From positions 1-8,722 of the forward strand of contig JAOTXR010000061.1 of the NCBI GenBank assembly GCA_029862285.1: a stretch of DNA of 8,722 nt, written 5' to 3'. The DNA is from Gammaproteobacteria bacterium. Its GTDB lineage: Bacteria; Pseudomonadota; Gammaproteobacteria; Steroidobacterales; JABDKV01. Shown here one piece after another: positions 1-6,603 of this stretch. A model generated the notes under the pieces. The model was not told the origin of the DNA and ran no database searches. It was given only the letters and a program-made list of their open reading frames with translations. The translations under genes were made by a program, and so were the position numbers. Every line of letters begins with the position of its first letter. Position 1 is the stretch's first letter.

Positions 1-563
1 GAAATAAAATCCAGTTCTTCGGCAAGCGGTTCGAGCTTGTGAGTCCACGGCACGTAGTTTTCGCAGAAGGTAACCGGCTGGTCGATCCCGTTTTTGATTC
101 GCCGGACGTAATCGATCAGGCTTTCCACCGGCACCATGTGATCTGTCCATTCGACCGTCGCTTCATTGCCGACCGAGACCGAGAATACGCACTCCGCGTA
201 GCGATTGGCCAGCCCGATCATCCTGCCAATCTCCAGGCGATTGGCCAGTTTGTTCGATCTCAGGGTTTCATCGCTGAAATGAGCGCCCCAGGGACAGTTT
301 GGATTGCTCAGCTCGGCCGCCATGTTGGCCCCCAGCATGACGCGGAAATCCAGGTCCTCATTGCGGATGACCTCCAGCACCACTTCGGCATGCTGACTGC
401 AATCGTACAGTCTCAGGTATTTCCAATGGGCCTGGAGAATTTTCAGATCTTCAAGAATTTGAGCATAGGTCGGAAAACGGCCGTCCAGTGGCGACTGCCC
501 CTCGCGATAGCCCGAATAGCAGATCGCGTTGCCGGCTTCCCAGTTCAAGGCTGCCGGTTCCAT
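1..563 (-). CDS. Second GH17-family beta-1,3-glucan hydrolase/transglycosylase, partial (C-terminus beyond left edge)
   Basis: The open frame reads from an ATG at 563 to the left edge without a stop, giving 187 residues of the N-terminal part of an enzyme. It is recognisable as GH17 (retaining beta-1,3-glucanase TIM barrel) from the general acid/base motif SVGNEATVEW with Glu134, preceded by the early barrel segments GNAICYSGYR (residues 11-20) and WKYLRLYDC (47-55). It aligns in layout with the neighbouring GH17 but is clearly divergent in sequence. The nucleophile Glu should lie beyond the edge. No signal peptide is visible, so a cytoplasmic location is inferred. It follows the upstream GH17 stop by 13 bases, so the two are almost certainly co-transcribed. 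The start is uncertain: an in-frame ATG at 584 would add MHNPEVS and overlap the upstream gene's end. I prefer 563 because a weak GAAG lies 5 bases before it. Endo, exo or transglycosylating activity cannot be told from this half. Confidence 0.86.
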   Translation of the reverse strand, partial: MEPAALNWEAGNAICYSGYREGQSPLDGRFPTYAQILEDLKILQAHWKYLRLYDCSQHAEVVLEVIRNEDLDFRVMLGANMAAELSNPNCPWGAHFSDETLRSNKLANRLEIGRMIGLANRYAECVFSVSVGNEATVEWTDHMVPVESLIDYVRRIKNGIDQPVTFCENYVPWTHKLEPLAEELDFI

Positions 564-576
564 AGATACTTCAGGG

Positions 577-1482
577 TTATGCATACTTGAGATTGCCAGC
601 CTGGTCCCAGAGGCCCCAGTAGGCGCCCACGTCGCCTTCATCTTCGATTTTCCAGTCTTCGTCAAAGGACGAAAAATAGAATATCTCGATACCGTCCTCT
701 TCGGCCCATTTGTAAGTATTCAGAAAATAGCGAATCGCATTGGCGTGCGAAGGGATTGCCGCACCGGTGGGCGTTCCGACATTTGGCCAGCCCGTCTCGC
801 TGATGATTACCTTTTTGCCGTTGGCCGCCTGAATGGCGCGATGATACATGTCCTTCATATAGACCAACGCATACTCGGCGGCACAACCTTCCCAGAAAGG
901 ATAGCAATTGGCGAGTATGATATCGCAGGCTGCCGTCACCCGGGGGTGATCGACGAACTTGAAATAGGCGTCGACATAACCGACCGGAATACCCGGAACG
1001 GCCTTTTTGACACGATTAATATGGTCGATGAGCTGATCCTCTGACAACTCATCACGCAACAGTACTTCGTTGCCTACGGCAACTATGTCGGCATGACCTC
1101 CCCTTGCAACCTCGATGCCGTTTTCCAATTCCTTTTCGTTTTTTTCATGGTCGCCTTCCAGCCAGATGCCGACCATGGTCTTGATGCCGTTTTCGTGCGC
1201 AATCCGGGGAATCGCCTCGTTGCCTTCGGTACAGGAGAACGAGCGCAGCCAGCCGACATACGGCCGGATGATGCTCATACGTTGGTGTATCTGTTGCTCG
1301 CCGATCTCGCTGCCCGGCCCCTGATCATCGATATAGGGGCTAAACGAAATTCCATGGATCTTGTTGTCCAGAAACTTGCGAAAAAGTGAGGTCAGTTCCT
1401 CGTCGGAGACACTAGTATCGATTCCGGCGAGCGACATGGGTCTGCTGGCGCCGTACAAAGACTCTCCATGTTTACGCGACAT
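577..1482 (-). CDS. GH17-family beta-1,3-glucan hydrolase, no signal peptide
   Basis: A 301-residue protein spanning a whole GH17 (beta/alpha)8 barrel. The acid/base Glu139 lies in DIVAVGNEVLL and the nucleophile Glu229 in KVIISETGWPNVG, both classic GH17 signatures. Other barrel landmarks are GISFSPY (44-50), WLRSFSC (78-84) and ILANCYPFW (189-197). Family enzymes cleave, or transfer, beta-1,3-glucan chains with retention of configuration. The N-terminus (MSRKHGESLYGASRPM) is polar with no hydrophobic core, so the enzyme should be cytoplasmic. That fits processing of imported oligosaccharides rather than attack on polymer outside. The start is well supported by an AGGAGA 5 bases upstream of the ATG. 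It lies 93 bases after the symporter gene and 13 bases before the second GH17 gene, all on the same strand. Substrate (laminari-oligosaccharide) is inferred from the family and the neighbouring GH16; hydrolysis versus transglycosylation is open. Confidence 0.94.
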   Translation of the reverse strand: MSRKHGESLYGASRPMSLAGIDTSVSDEELTSLFRKFLDNKIHGISFSPYIDDQGPGSEIGEQQIHQRMSIIRPYVGWLRSFSCTEGNEAIPRIAHENGIKTMVGIWLEGDHEKNEKELENGIEVARGGHADIVAVGNEVLLRDELSEDQLIDHINRVKKAVPGIPVGYVDAYFKFVDHPRVTAACDIILANCYPFWEGCAAEYALVYMKDMYHRAIQAANGKKVIISETGWPNVGTPTGAAIPSHANAIRYFLNTYKWAEEDGIEIFYFSSFDEDWKIEDEGDVGAYWGLWDQAGNLKYA

Positions 1483-1487
1483 GACAC

Positions 1488-1493
1488 TCTCCT
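1488..1493 (-). promoter_or_regulatory. Ribosome binding site of the complete GH17 gene
   Basis: AGGAGA on the minus strand, 5 bases before the ATG at 1482. This is the strongest Shine-Dalgarno match in the window and fixes the GH17 start, allowing efficient translation of an internal operon gene. Confidence 0.8.
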
Positions 1494-1498
1494 GAATC

Positions 1499-1517
1499 CC
1501 GGTCGATAGACGGCCGG
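1499..1517 (-). other. Small imperfect hairpin just upstream of the GH17 ribosome binding site
   Basis: An imperfect inverted repeat, CCGG/CCGG extended by CG/CG past one mismatch, with a 5-base loop (TCTAT). It sits a few bases upstream of the GH17 Shine-Dalgarno in the intercistronic mRNA. It has no T-tract, so it is not a terminator. It might affect RNA stability, or it may be chance. Confidence 0.25.
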
Positions 1518-1556
1518 GCTTGGTTTTCGAATTTCATTTATTTGATTGGTAATGCT

Positions 1557-1573
1557 GGAATCAAGCGGATTCC
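1557..1573 (-). other. Short stem-loop directly after the symporter stop codon
   Basis: GGAATC and GATTCC form a perfect 6-bp stem around a 5-base loop, starting 2 bases after the symporter TGA. The downstream sequence has no run of T, so intrinsic termination is unlikely and readthrough into the GH17 genes is expected. A role in intercistronic RNA processing or in protecting the symporter message is possible but not shown. Confidence 0.3.
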
Positions 1574-1575
1574 TG

Positions 1576-3027
1576 TCAGCTGGTAACGGGCTGGTCCGTG
1601 GTGCCGCGGCGGCTCTCCAGTTCCTGGCGCACTTCGTGGGCACGTTGCTCGGTGATCGGGTAACTCACGATCGCCCAGATCGCGACCAGCGATGAAATAA
1701 CCGGTATGAATGCGTCGCAGGCACGCATCAAAACAATAGCCTGCTCTGTCTGAGCGCCCTCGAGCGCGATATCGAAACCGGTCCAGTTGAGCAGCAAGCC
1801 GCTCATAGCCAGCGCCAGCGCCAGCCCGAGCTTGACGACCCACCAGAATATCGAGCCGTACATGCCTTCGCGTCGCTCGTGCGTATTGAGTTCGTCCAGA
1901 TCCACCACATCGGCGATCATCGATGGCGTGATCGTAAACAGCGCACCCAGGCCGAATGCCTGCAGGGGAGCTGGTAGTAGCGCCATCCACGGTGCGGCCG
2001 GGTTGTAGAGAAACCATTTCGATCCGTAACCAATTATCGATACAGCGATTGCAACAACCAGAGCGCGACGCTTGCCGATCTTCGTGCCGAGCCACGTGAT
2101 AAACGGAATGATCAGCAGTGTCGACAGGGCACCGATGAGCAGGGCATGACCGGTGTACTTGGACCCGAGTTCGATGCTGCCATCGAACACATAATAGGTG
2201 AGCACGTAAATCTGGAACGCCCCAATTAACTGAAAACCGTTGAAAATCAGAAATGTTGCTAAACACAGTTTCAGGAACGGTGCGAACTTCACGGTAGTAG
2301 CAAAACCGCGCAAGAAGCCTGCGACTGCGTGCCATATGCCCTGTTTGACCTGTGTTGCCGCTTCGGCGACGGCTATCTCCCTGAAACGCTCGCGCAGGAA
2401 AATTGCCGGCAGAATCCCGATGGCGATCACGACAACGCCCATGATAATTGCGAGCGCGGCGGCGCCGTCCTTCATGTTGTCGAACCAGTTCTGCGTGAAA
2501 TACACGTAGTATCCCGCGATCATCCAGACTGGCTGGCCGATGAAATTCTGCACACCCATGAGCCGGGTGCGTTCGTGGTAATCGGGTGTGAGTTCGTAGC
2601 CGAGTGCAACCCACGGTGTCGCGTACACCGTGTAAGCCAGGAAGAAAAAGACCGAGACGATCAGAAAGTACCAGAAGTAGAATGACTCGCTCTTGTTGTC
2701 TGGCAACTGCCATAGCAGCATCAGCAAAAGGCCGGCCATGATTGCGCCGGCGAATATGTAGGGGCGGCGCCGGCCCCAGCGCGATTTCGTGTTGTCGGAG
2801 ATGTAGCCCATCAGCGGATCGGTGATCGCGTCGGTCAGACGCGGTAACGATGCGGCCAGCCCGGCGAGCGCGGGGTTCATCCCGAGACCCATGTTGAGCA
2901 CGGGTACGATCAGGTTTCCCGTAGAGGCGAGCAGATTGTTGACTAATGCCCCTGCGCCATAGGCGAGCTTTTGCGAAAACGGGATGCGATCTTCGGGTGC
3001 CGTTTGGTAGTGAGTCGCCTGGCTCAT
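1576..3027 (-). CDS. MFS sugar:cation symporter of the GPH (glycoside-pentoside-hexuronide) family
   Basis: A 483-residue inner-membrane protein with about twelve hydrophobic segments, the usual length for the family. The GPH hallmark lies between TM2 and TM3: RLTDAITDPLMGYISDNT at residues 63-80, followed by KSRWGRRRPY. It contains the conserved Asp66, Asp70, Pro71, Gly74 and Asp78 and the arginine-rich loop. GPH carriers such as MelB, XylP and GusB take up glycosides or oligosaccharides with H+ or Na+; the specificity here is not readable from sequence. Its position as first gene ahead of two cytoplasmic GH17 enzymes and opposite a GH16 laminarinase suggests uptake of short beta-1,3-gluco-oligosaccharides. 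The ATG at 3027 is preceded by GGGGA 8 bases upstream. The likely promoter lies 50-80 bases upstream, at the shared palindrome, so it is probably repressed and induced together with the divergent genes. Confidence 0.95.
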   Translation of the reverse strand: MSQATHYQTAPEDRIPFSQKLAYGAGALVNNLLASTGNLIVPVLNMGLGMNPALAGLAASLPRLTDAITDPLMGYISDNTKSRWGRRRPYIFAGAIMAGLLLMLLWQLPDNKSESFYFWYFLIVSVFFFLAYTVYATPWVALGYELTPDYHERTRLMGVQNFIGQPVWMIAGYYVYFTQNWFDNMKDGAAALAIIMGVVVIAIGILPAIFLRERFREIAVAEAATQVKQGIWHAVAGFLRGFATTVKFAPFLKLCLATFLIFNGFQLIGAFQIYVLTYYVFDGSIELGSKYTGHALLIGALSTLLIIPFITWLGTKIGKRRALVVAIAVSIIGYGSKWFLYNPAAPWMALLPAPLQAFGLGALFTITPSMIADVVDLDELNTHERREGMYGSIFWWVVKLGLALALAMSGLLLNWTGFDIALEGAQTEQAIVLMRACDAFIPVISSLVAIWAIVSYPITEQRAHEVRQELESRRGTTDQPVTS

Positions 3028-3078
3028 AATGCTGTTCCCCGACCTGGCGCTCTACGGCGCAGGAGATTCCCCCGCGAA

Positions 3079-3107
3079 ATCGTCCACGAAATTGACAGCG
3101 CTGTCAA
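3079..3107 (-). promoter_or_regulatory. Candidate promoter for the symporter-GH17 operon
   Basis: Because the operator is a palindrome, the minus strand also carries a perfect TTGACA (3107 down to 3102). Seventeen bases further, GACGAT (3084 down to 3079) is a poor -10 match (3 of 6). A transcript from here would begin about 45 bases before the symporter ATG. The weak -10 makes this tentative; activation or an alternative -10 is possible. Confidence 0.3.
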
Positions 3108-3109
3108 TT
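3090..3109. promoter_or_regulatory. Perfect 20-bp palindromic operator of LacI-family type between divergent operons
   Basis: AATTGACAGCGCTGTCAATT is an exact 20-bp palindrome centred between 3099 and 3100. The core GACAGCGCTGTC, with CG at its axis, is the form typical of operators bound by LacI-family sugar repressors, whose hinge helix contacts the central CG step. It sits between the divergent symporter and GH16 genes and overlaps a consensus -35 on each strand, so one bound dimer could block both promoters. The cognate regulator is not in this window, and the ligand (probably a gluco-oligosaccharide) is inferred from the neighbouring genes. Confidence 0.78.
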
Positions 3110-3120
3110 CTTGTTAGAAC
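3092..3120 (+). promoter_or_regulatory. Sigma-70-like promoter for the GH16 gene, overlapped by the operator
   Basis: TTGACA at 3092-3097 is a perfect -35, with a 17-base spacer to TAGAAC at 3115-3120 (4 of 6 to TATAAT). The predicted start is near 3127, about 96 bases before the GH16 ATG. The -35 lies wholly inside the palindrome, which would make repression steric. Confidence 0.5.
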
Positions 3121-3128
3121 CGGTCGGC

Positions 3129-3182
3129 CGACGCTGTTATCAGCCCTTTGGGGGAAAGCTTTTCCGGGTCTTGCCAGCGTCG
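3129..3182 (+). other. Predicted stem-loop in the GH16 5' leader
   Basis: CGACGCTG (3129-3136) and CAGCGTCG (3175-3182) are exact reverse complements and can close an 8-bp stem. The enclosed 38 bases hold a second small inverted repeat, GGAAA/TTTCC around GCT (about 3153-3165). The structure would begin within a few bases of the predicted transcript start and ends 40 bases before the ATG, leaving the start region unpaired. A 5'-terminal stem that protects the mRNA is one reading; no known riboswitch pattern is recognised. Confidence 0.4.
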
Positions 3183-3222
3183 TCTATCAGAGATTATTCG
3201 AATAAGTCACCAGAGATTTGTC

Positions 3223-6200
3223 ATGCACCTGATGTCGCGCGCGTTGCTCCGCCTATTGACGATCATTATTCCGGTCATTGTCTTGACGGGCTGTTTTGGC
3301 GAAGGCGACGGACAGGAACGAATTCTCGGTACATTGCCGGAAACAGATGACGATCCTGGTGATTTCGTACTGGTTTTCGCAGATGAATTCGAAGGAACGG
3401 CACTTTCGTCCGCCAACTGGAATATAGAAACCGGCTACGGTCCCAACAACGACGGCAACGGCAATAACGAGTGGCAGCTCTATACGGATTCGCCGGACAA
3501 CGTCCGGGTCGAGGACGGCAACCTCGTGCTGTCAGCGCTTTGCCCCACCCCGCCATGTGGCGTACGCGACGACACGATTACGTCCGGCAAAATTAATTCG
3601 CTCGGCAAATTCAACTTCAAGTTTGGCAGAGTCGAAGCACGAATAAAGGTTCCCGTGGGAGCCGGTGCCTGGCCGGCATTCTGGGCTCTGGGTGCCAATC
3701 ATCCCGACGTCGGCTGGCCGCGGTCGGGCGAAATCGACTTTATGGAAGTGTTCAACACCGATTCCAATCCAATGACGACCCATTTCGCCTTGCATTGGTG
3801 CGATGAAAACCAGCAGGACCCGGATTCGCCGGTACCGTGTTTTCCGGCCGGCCAGCTCTCTACCTCACAACAATTGGCGCTTGCCGAATCACTCGGCGAC
3901 GATTTTCATGTTTACGAGGCGGAGTGGGACGCCAATCGAATTGTCGGAAAAATTGATGGCACGACTTATTTTACCCGGAGCATCAATCCGGCGACGATGG
4001 AGGAATTCCTGAGAGAATTCTTTCTGATCTTCAACGTCGCCATGGGTGGCACGCTGGGTAGTGACGACCAGCCACCCGATGGCAGCGAAATATTCCCGCA
4101 AACCATGCTGGTCGATTACGTCAGGGTTTATCAACGTGCCGATGATGCCGGGCTCTTGTTTGATTTCGAGGACGACGGCGGGCCCTATACATTCAGTGAC
4201 TTTGAAGGCGGCGCCGGTTCTGTTGTCGATAATCCGGACATGTCCGGGATCAACCCCAGCGCCAGAGTTGGCCAGATGCAGAAATTCGCTGGTGCGGAAT
4301 TCGCTGGCAGCACCCTGGAGACGTCGCTGGATGTTTCCGCCGGCAGTGCCTTCACGATGAAAGTCTGGTCGCAACGCGAAGTTCCGGTTCTGTTCAAGTT
4401 GGAAGGCGACAGCCCGGTCGAGGTATCCGTGACTCATGGCGGCACGGGTTGGGAAGAGCTGATCTTTAATCTGCCGGATGCCGACGGCAGCTATACCGGA
4501 ATTACGTTTATTTTCGATAACGGCACAGAAGGCGATGCAGGGGGCGATCCCGACAACTGGACCTTCTATTTCGACGACATTCGGCTGATTTCGGGTGATG
4601 ACAGTAGCGGTGGCACAGTGGTCGATTTCGAAGACGATGGCGCGCCTTACGTTTTCACCGACTTCGAAGGCGGTGTCGGGTTTGTTACCGACAATCCGCA
4701 TATGACCGGAATCAACACCAGTGCCAAAGTGGCGCAGATGTGGAAGTTCGCCGGCGGCGCACTCTTTGCCGGCACGACTTTGCAGACACCGGTCGATGTG
4801 ATAGCCGGTAGTACCATCACCATGAAAGTCTGGTCGCCACGGGAGGTCGAGGTGCTGTTCAAGCTCGAAGGCGATCCGGACCTTGAAGACGAAGTGACCC
4901 ATGGCGGTACGGGTTGGGAAGTGCTGACGTTCGACCTGCCAGGCGCCAGCGGCAGCTATACCGGGATCACATTTATTTTTGATAACGGGATTGAAGGCGA
5001 TTCAAAAGGCGATCCCGACAACTGGACCTTCTATATTGATGACATCACCGTCACACCCGGTGACGGCGTCCCGCTCGATCCCGTCGCCATCCCGGTTGCT
5101 TTTGAGGACAATGCCGGGCCGTACCTCTTCAACAATTTTGAGGGTGGCGTCGCAGAAGTAGTCGATAACCCGGATCAAGCCGGGATCAACACCAGCGCCC
5201 GGGTTGGGCGGATGCAGAAATTCTTCGGCGCAGTCTTTGCCGGCAGCACGTTGAAATTTGCACTGGACGTACCCGACGATAGTGCCTTGGCGATGAAAGT
5301 CTGGTCGCAACGCGAGGTACCGGTCCTGTTCAAGCTGGAAGGCGATCCGGATACTGAAGTCGAAGTGGATCATGGCGGTACGGGCTGGGAAGAACTGACC
5401 TTTAACTTCCCGGGCACTAACGGCAGCTATACCGGTATTACGCTGATTTTTGATGAAGGGACGGCTGGCGATGCAGCGAACGACCCGGACGGCTGGACCT
5501 TCTATTTTGACGACATAGACTTTACCGAGCCCGATGTCGGAGGCGGCGAAGATCCGCCACCGACTGACTTCGAGGATGCCGGCGGACCGTACATGTTTAC
5601 CGACTTTGGCGGCGCGGTAACGGCTGTTGTCGATAACCCGGACGCGACCGGTATCAACACCAGCACCAAAGTCGGCCAGATGCAGAAATTCGCAACCGGA
5701 GGTCAGGTCTTTGCCGGCAGCACCCTGGATTTGGGCGGGGCAGTGGACTTTTCGCGAGGCGAGGTTTACACGATGAAAGTCCGGGCACAACGCAAGGTGC
5801 CAGTGCGGTTCAAGCTGGAGGGTGTGGGTCAGGAGAGAGACGCCACCCATAGTGGCAGTGGCACGTGGGAGGAGCTGTGCTTCGATTTCACGGGCAGCAC
5901 ATCCGGGGCCGACGTGATGGCGATCTCGCTGTTTTTCGATTTCGGGGTTGTTGGCGCCGCGGAAACTGATCCCGACAACTGGACCTTTGAGTTCGACGAT
6001 ATTCAACAGACGACCAGTTGCGGTGGTCGCGCGGTCAACCTGGCTGATTTCGAAGCGTCGGCAGGTCTTTACGATTTCGGAGTCGCAGCAGGCTTCGCAG
6101 GCGGGGCGGCATCGGTTGTTGCCAATCCGTATATAGCTGAATCCAACAGCAGTGCCCAGGTCGGGCGAATGCTCAAGTACGATGTCTCGCCCTCCGGGGG

Positions 6201-6519
6201 TGCAACGCTGGCACTGAAAAATCCGGTGGAATTTCCTGGTGGCAGCATGTTAACCATGAAAGTCTGGTCGCCGCGTGGCGTTGATGTACTGCTCAGGCTG
6301 GGGGGCGGACCGGTAGCTGAAGCAACAGCGACGCATGATGGCGCTGGTTGGGAAGTGCTGAGCTTTGACTTCTCAGGAGTGTCCGGTAATGGCACCGATG
6401 CCATTACGCTGATATTTGATAAAGGAACTAACGGCCGTGCGGCTTCCGATCCTGGCAACTGGACCTTCTATTTTGACGACATCACGCTGGGTGGTGGAAT
6501 ACCGGTCTCGTTTGACTAG
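3223..6519 (+). CDS. Outer-membrane lipoprotein GH16 laminarinase (endo-beta-1,3-glucanase) with five C-terminal repeat modules
   Basis: A 1098-residue protein. Residues 1-24 form a lipoprotein signal: positive Arg residues, a hydrophobic core, then the lipobox VLTGC with lipidated Cys24 followed by Phe, so no Asp+2 retention signal. Outer-membrane, probably surface, anchoring is inferred. The GH16 beta-jelly-roll spans about 47-304. It contains GNNEWQLYT, the tryptophan-rich GAGAWPAFWALG, and the catalytic motif GEIDFMEVF with nucleophile Glu170, Asp172 and acid/base Glu175, the EXDXXE form typical of laminarinases. It ends at the family-typical VDYVRVYQ. Residues 311-1098 are five tandem copies of an Asp/Gly-rich beta-sandwich-like module joined by short linkers. 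The ATG at 3223 is chosen because the signal peptide begins there, with a weak AGAG upstream. The frame stays open upstream to a TTG at 3148, but that would put 25 extra polar residues before the signal. ATG 3232 is a minor alternative. The role inferred is surface capture and endo-cleavage of laminarin-like glucan. Confidence 0.96.
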   Translation: MHLMSRALLRLLTIIIPVIVLTGCFGEGDGQERILGTLPETDDDPGDFVLVFADEFEGTALSSANWNIETGYGPNNDGNGNNEWQLYTDSPDNVRVEDGNLVLSALCPTPPCGVRDDTITSGKINSLGKFNFKFGRVEARIKVPVGAGAWPAFWALGANHPDVGWPRSGEIDFMEVFNTDSNPMTTHFALHWCDENQQDPDSPVPCFPAGQLSTSQQLALAESLGDDFHVYEAEWDANRIVGKIDGTTYFTRSINPATMEEFLREFFLIFNVAMGGTLGSDDQPPDGSEIFPQTMLVDYVRVYQRADDAGLLFDFEDDGGPYTFSDFEGGAGSVVDNPDMSGINPSARVGQMQKFAGAEFAGSTLETSLDVSAGSAFTMKVWSQREVPVLFKLEGDSPVEVSVTHGGTGWEELIFNLPDADGSYTGITFIFDNGTEGDAGGDPDNWTFYFDDIRLISGDDSSGGTVVDFEDDGAPYVFTDFEGGVGFVTDNPHMTGINTSAKVAQMWKFAGGALFAGTTLQTPVDVIAGSTITMKVWSPREVEVLFKLEGDPDLEDEVTHGGTGWEVLTFDLPGASGSYTGITFIFDNGIEGDSKGDPDNWTFYIDDITVTPGDGVPLDPVAIPVAFEDNAGPYLFNNFEGGVAEVVDNPDQAGINTSARVGRMQKFFGAVFAGSTLKFALDVPDDSALAMKVWSQREVPVLFKLEGDPDTEVEVDHGGTGWEELTFNFPGTNGSYTGITLIFDEGTAGDAANDPDGWTFYFDDIDFTEPDVGGGEDPPPTDFEDAGGPYMFTDFGGAVTAVVDNPDATGINTSTKVGQMQKFATGGQVFAGSTLDLGGAVDFSRGEVYTMKVRAQRKVPVRFKLEGVGQERDATHSGSGTWEELCFDFTGSTSGADVMAISLFFDFGVVGAAETDPDNWTFEFDDIQQTTSCGGRAVNLADFEASAGLYDFGVAAGFAGGAASVVANPYIAESNSSAQVGRMLKYDVSPSGGATLALKNPVEFPGGSMLTMKVWSPRGVDVLLRLGGGPVAEATATHDGAGWEVLSFDFSGVSGNGTDAITLIFDKGTNGRAASDPGNWTFYFDDITLGGGIPVSFD
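4153..4617 (+). repeat. GH16 protein module 1 of 5
   Basis: Residues 311-465. It shows the full repeat pattern in order: FDFEDDGGPY, a DFEGG turn, DNPDMSGINPSARVGQMQKF, FAGSTLE, FTMKVWSQREVPVLFKLEG, THGGTGWEEL, SYTGITFIFDNGTEGD and DPDNWTFYFDDI. The ordered aromatic and acidic positions and the final FDDI strand resemble beta-sandwich carbohydrate-binding modules of secreted glucanases. I cannot assign a CBM family number. Binding to beta-1,3-glucan is inferred from the attached catalytic domain. Confidence 0.85.
4618..5091 (+). repeat. GH16 protein module 2 of 5
   Basis: Residues 466-623. Very close to modules 1 and 3: VVDFEDDGAPYVFTDFEGG, GINTSAKVAQMWKF, TMKVWSPREVEVLFKLEGD, HGGTGWEVLTF and DPDNWTFYIDDI. 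A 15-base DNA string (ATGAAAGTCTGGTCG, at 4822) is shared exactly with modules 1, 3 and 5. It ends in a Pro-rich linker (PLDPVAIP). Confidence 0.85.
5092..5562 (+). repeat. GH16 protein module 3 of 5
   Basis: Residues 624-780. FEDNAGPYLFNNFEGG, GINTSARVGRMQKF, MKVWSQREVPVLFKLEGD, HGGTGWEELTF and DPDGWTFYFDDI. The SQREVPVLFKLEGD block is the same as in module 1, consistent with recent duplication or gene conversion. It ends in a Gly/Pro linker (GGGEDPPP). Confidence 0.85.
5563..6033 (+). repeat. GH16 protein module 4 of 5
   Basis: Residues 781-937. The pattern is kept (FEDAGGPYMFTDF, GINTSTKVGQMQKF, DPDNWTFEFDDI), but the central strands have drifted: VRAQRKVPVRFKLEG replaces VWSQREVPVLFKLEG, so the otherwise constant Trp after Val is lost. 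It alone carries Cys residues (in EELCFDF and TTSCGG), which could form an internal disulfide. Confidence 0.82.
6034..6516 (+). repeat. GH16 protein module 5 of 5 (most divergent)
   Basis: Residues 938-1098, the protein's C-terminus. The module keeps TMKVWSPRGVDVLLRL, GAGWEVLSFDFSG, TLIFDKGTNG and DPGNWTFYFDDI, but its first third (ADFEASAGLYDFGVAAGFAG, SNSSAQVGRMLKY) departs strongly from the others. The protein ends about 10 residues after FDDI, so nothing follows the array: no membrane anchor or sorting domain. Confidence 0.8.
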
Positions 6520-6603
6520 GTGCTTGCCCGCAGGGGCGCGCAGTCTGTTTTAGCGCAGATGAATTTCTACAAATTGGTCTTTGGAAATTAAAGAGTGGTC
6601 GCA

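Noticed and set aside
1538..2713. A 391-codon open frame on the minus strand overlapping the symporter in another frame
   Set aside because: It is Arg/His/Gly-rich with no recognisable domain and lies entirely over a convincing GPH transporter. It is a frame shadow of a moderately GC-rich gene.
3148..3222. TTG start extending the GH16 protein by 25 residues
   Set aside because: It would place a polar stretch ahead of an obvious lipoprotein signal peptide and run through the leader stem-loop.
3889..4902. A 337-codon frame antisense to the GH16 domain and first repeats
   Set aside because: The repeated, codon-biased GH16 gene leaves the opposite strand open. The antisense product is itself repetitive in step with the sense modules, has no start-site support and no known motif.
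5002..6006. A 334-codon frame antisense to modules 2-4
   Set aside because: The same antisense artefact, mirroring the module periodicity; no ribosome binding site or family signature.
4153..6516. Tandem repeats as a CRISPR array or mobile element
   Set aside because: The period is about 470 bases, in frame and coding, with no short direct repeats plus spacers, no terminal inverted repeats and no transposase.
6520..6603. Intrinsic terminator between the GH16 and GH-A genes
   Set aside because: Only a 4-bp GCCC/GGGC stem (6526-6537) with no following T-run; readthrough is more likely.
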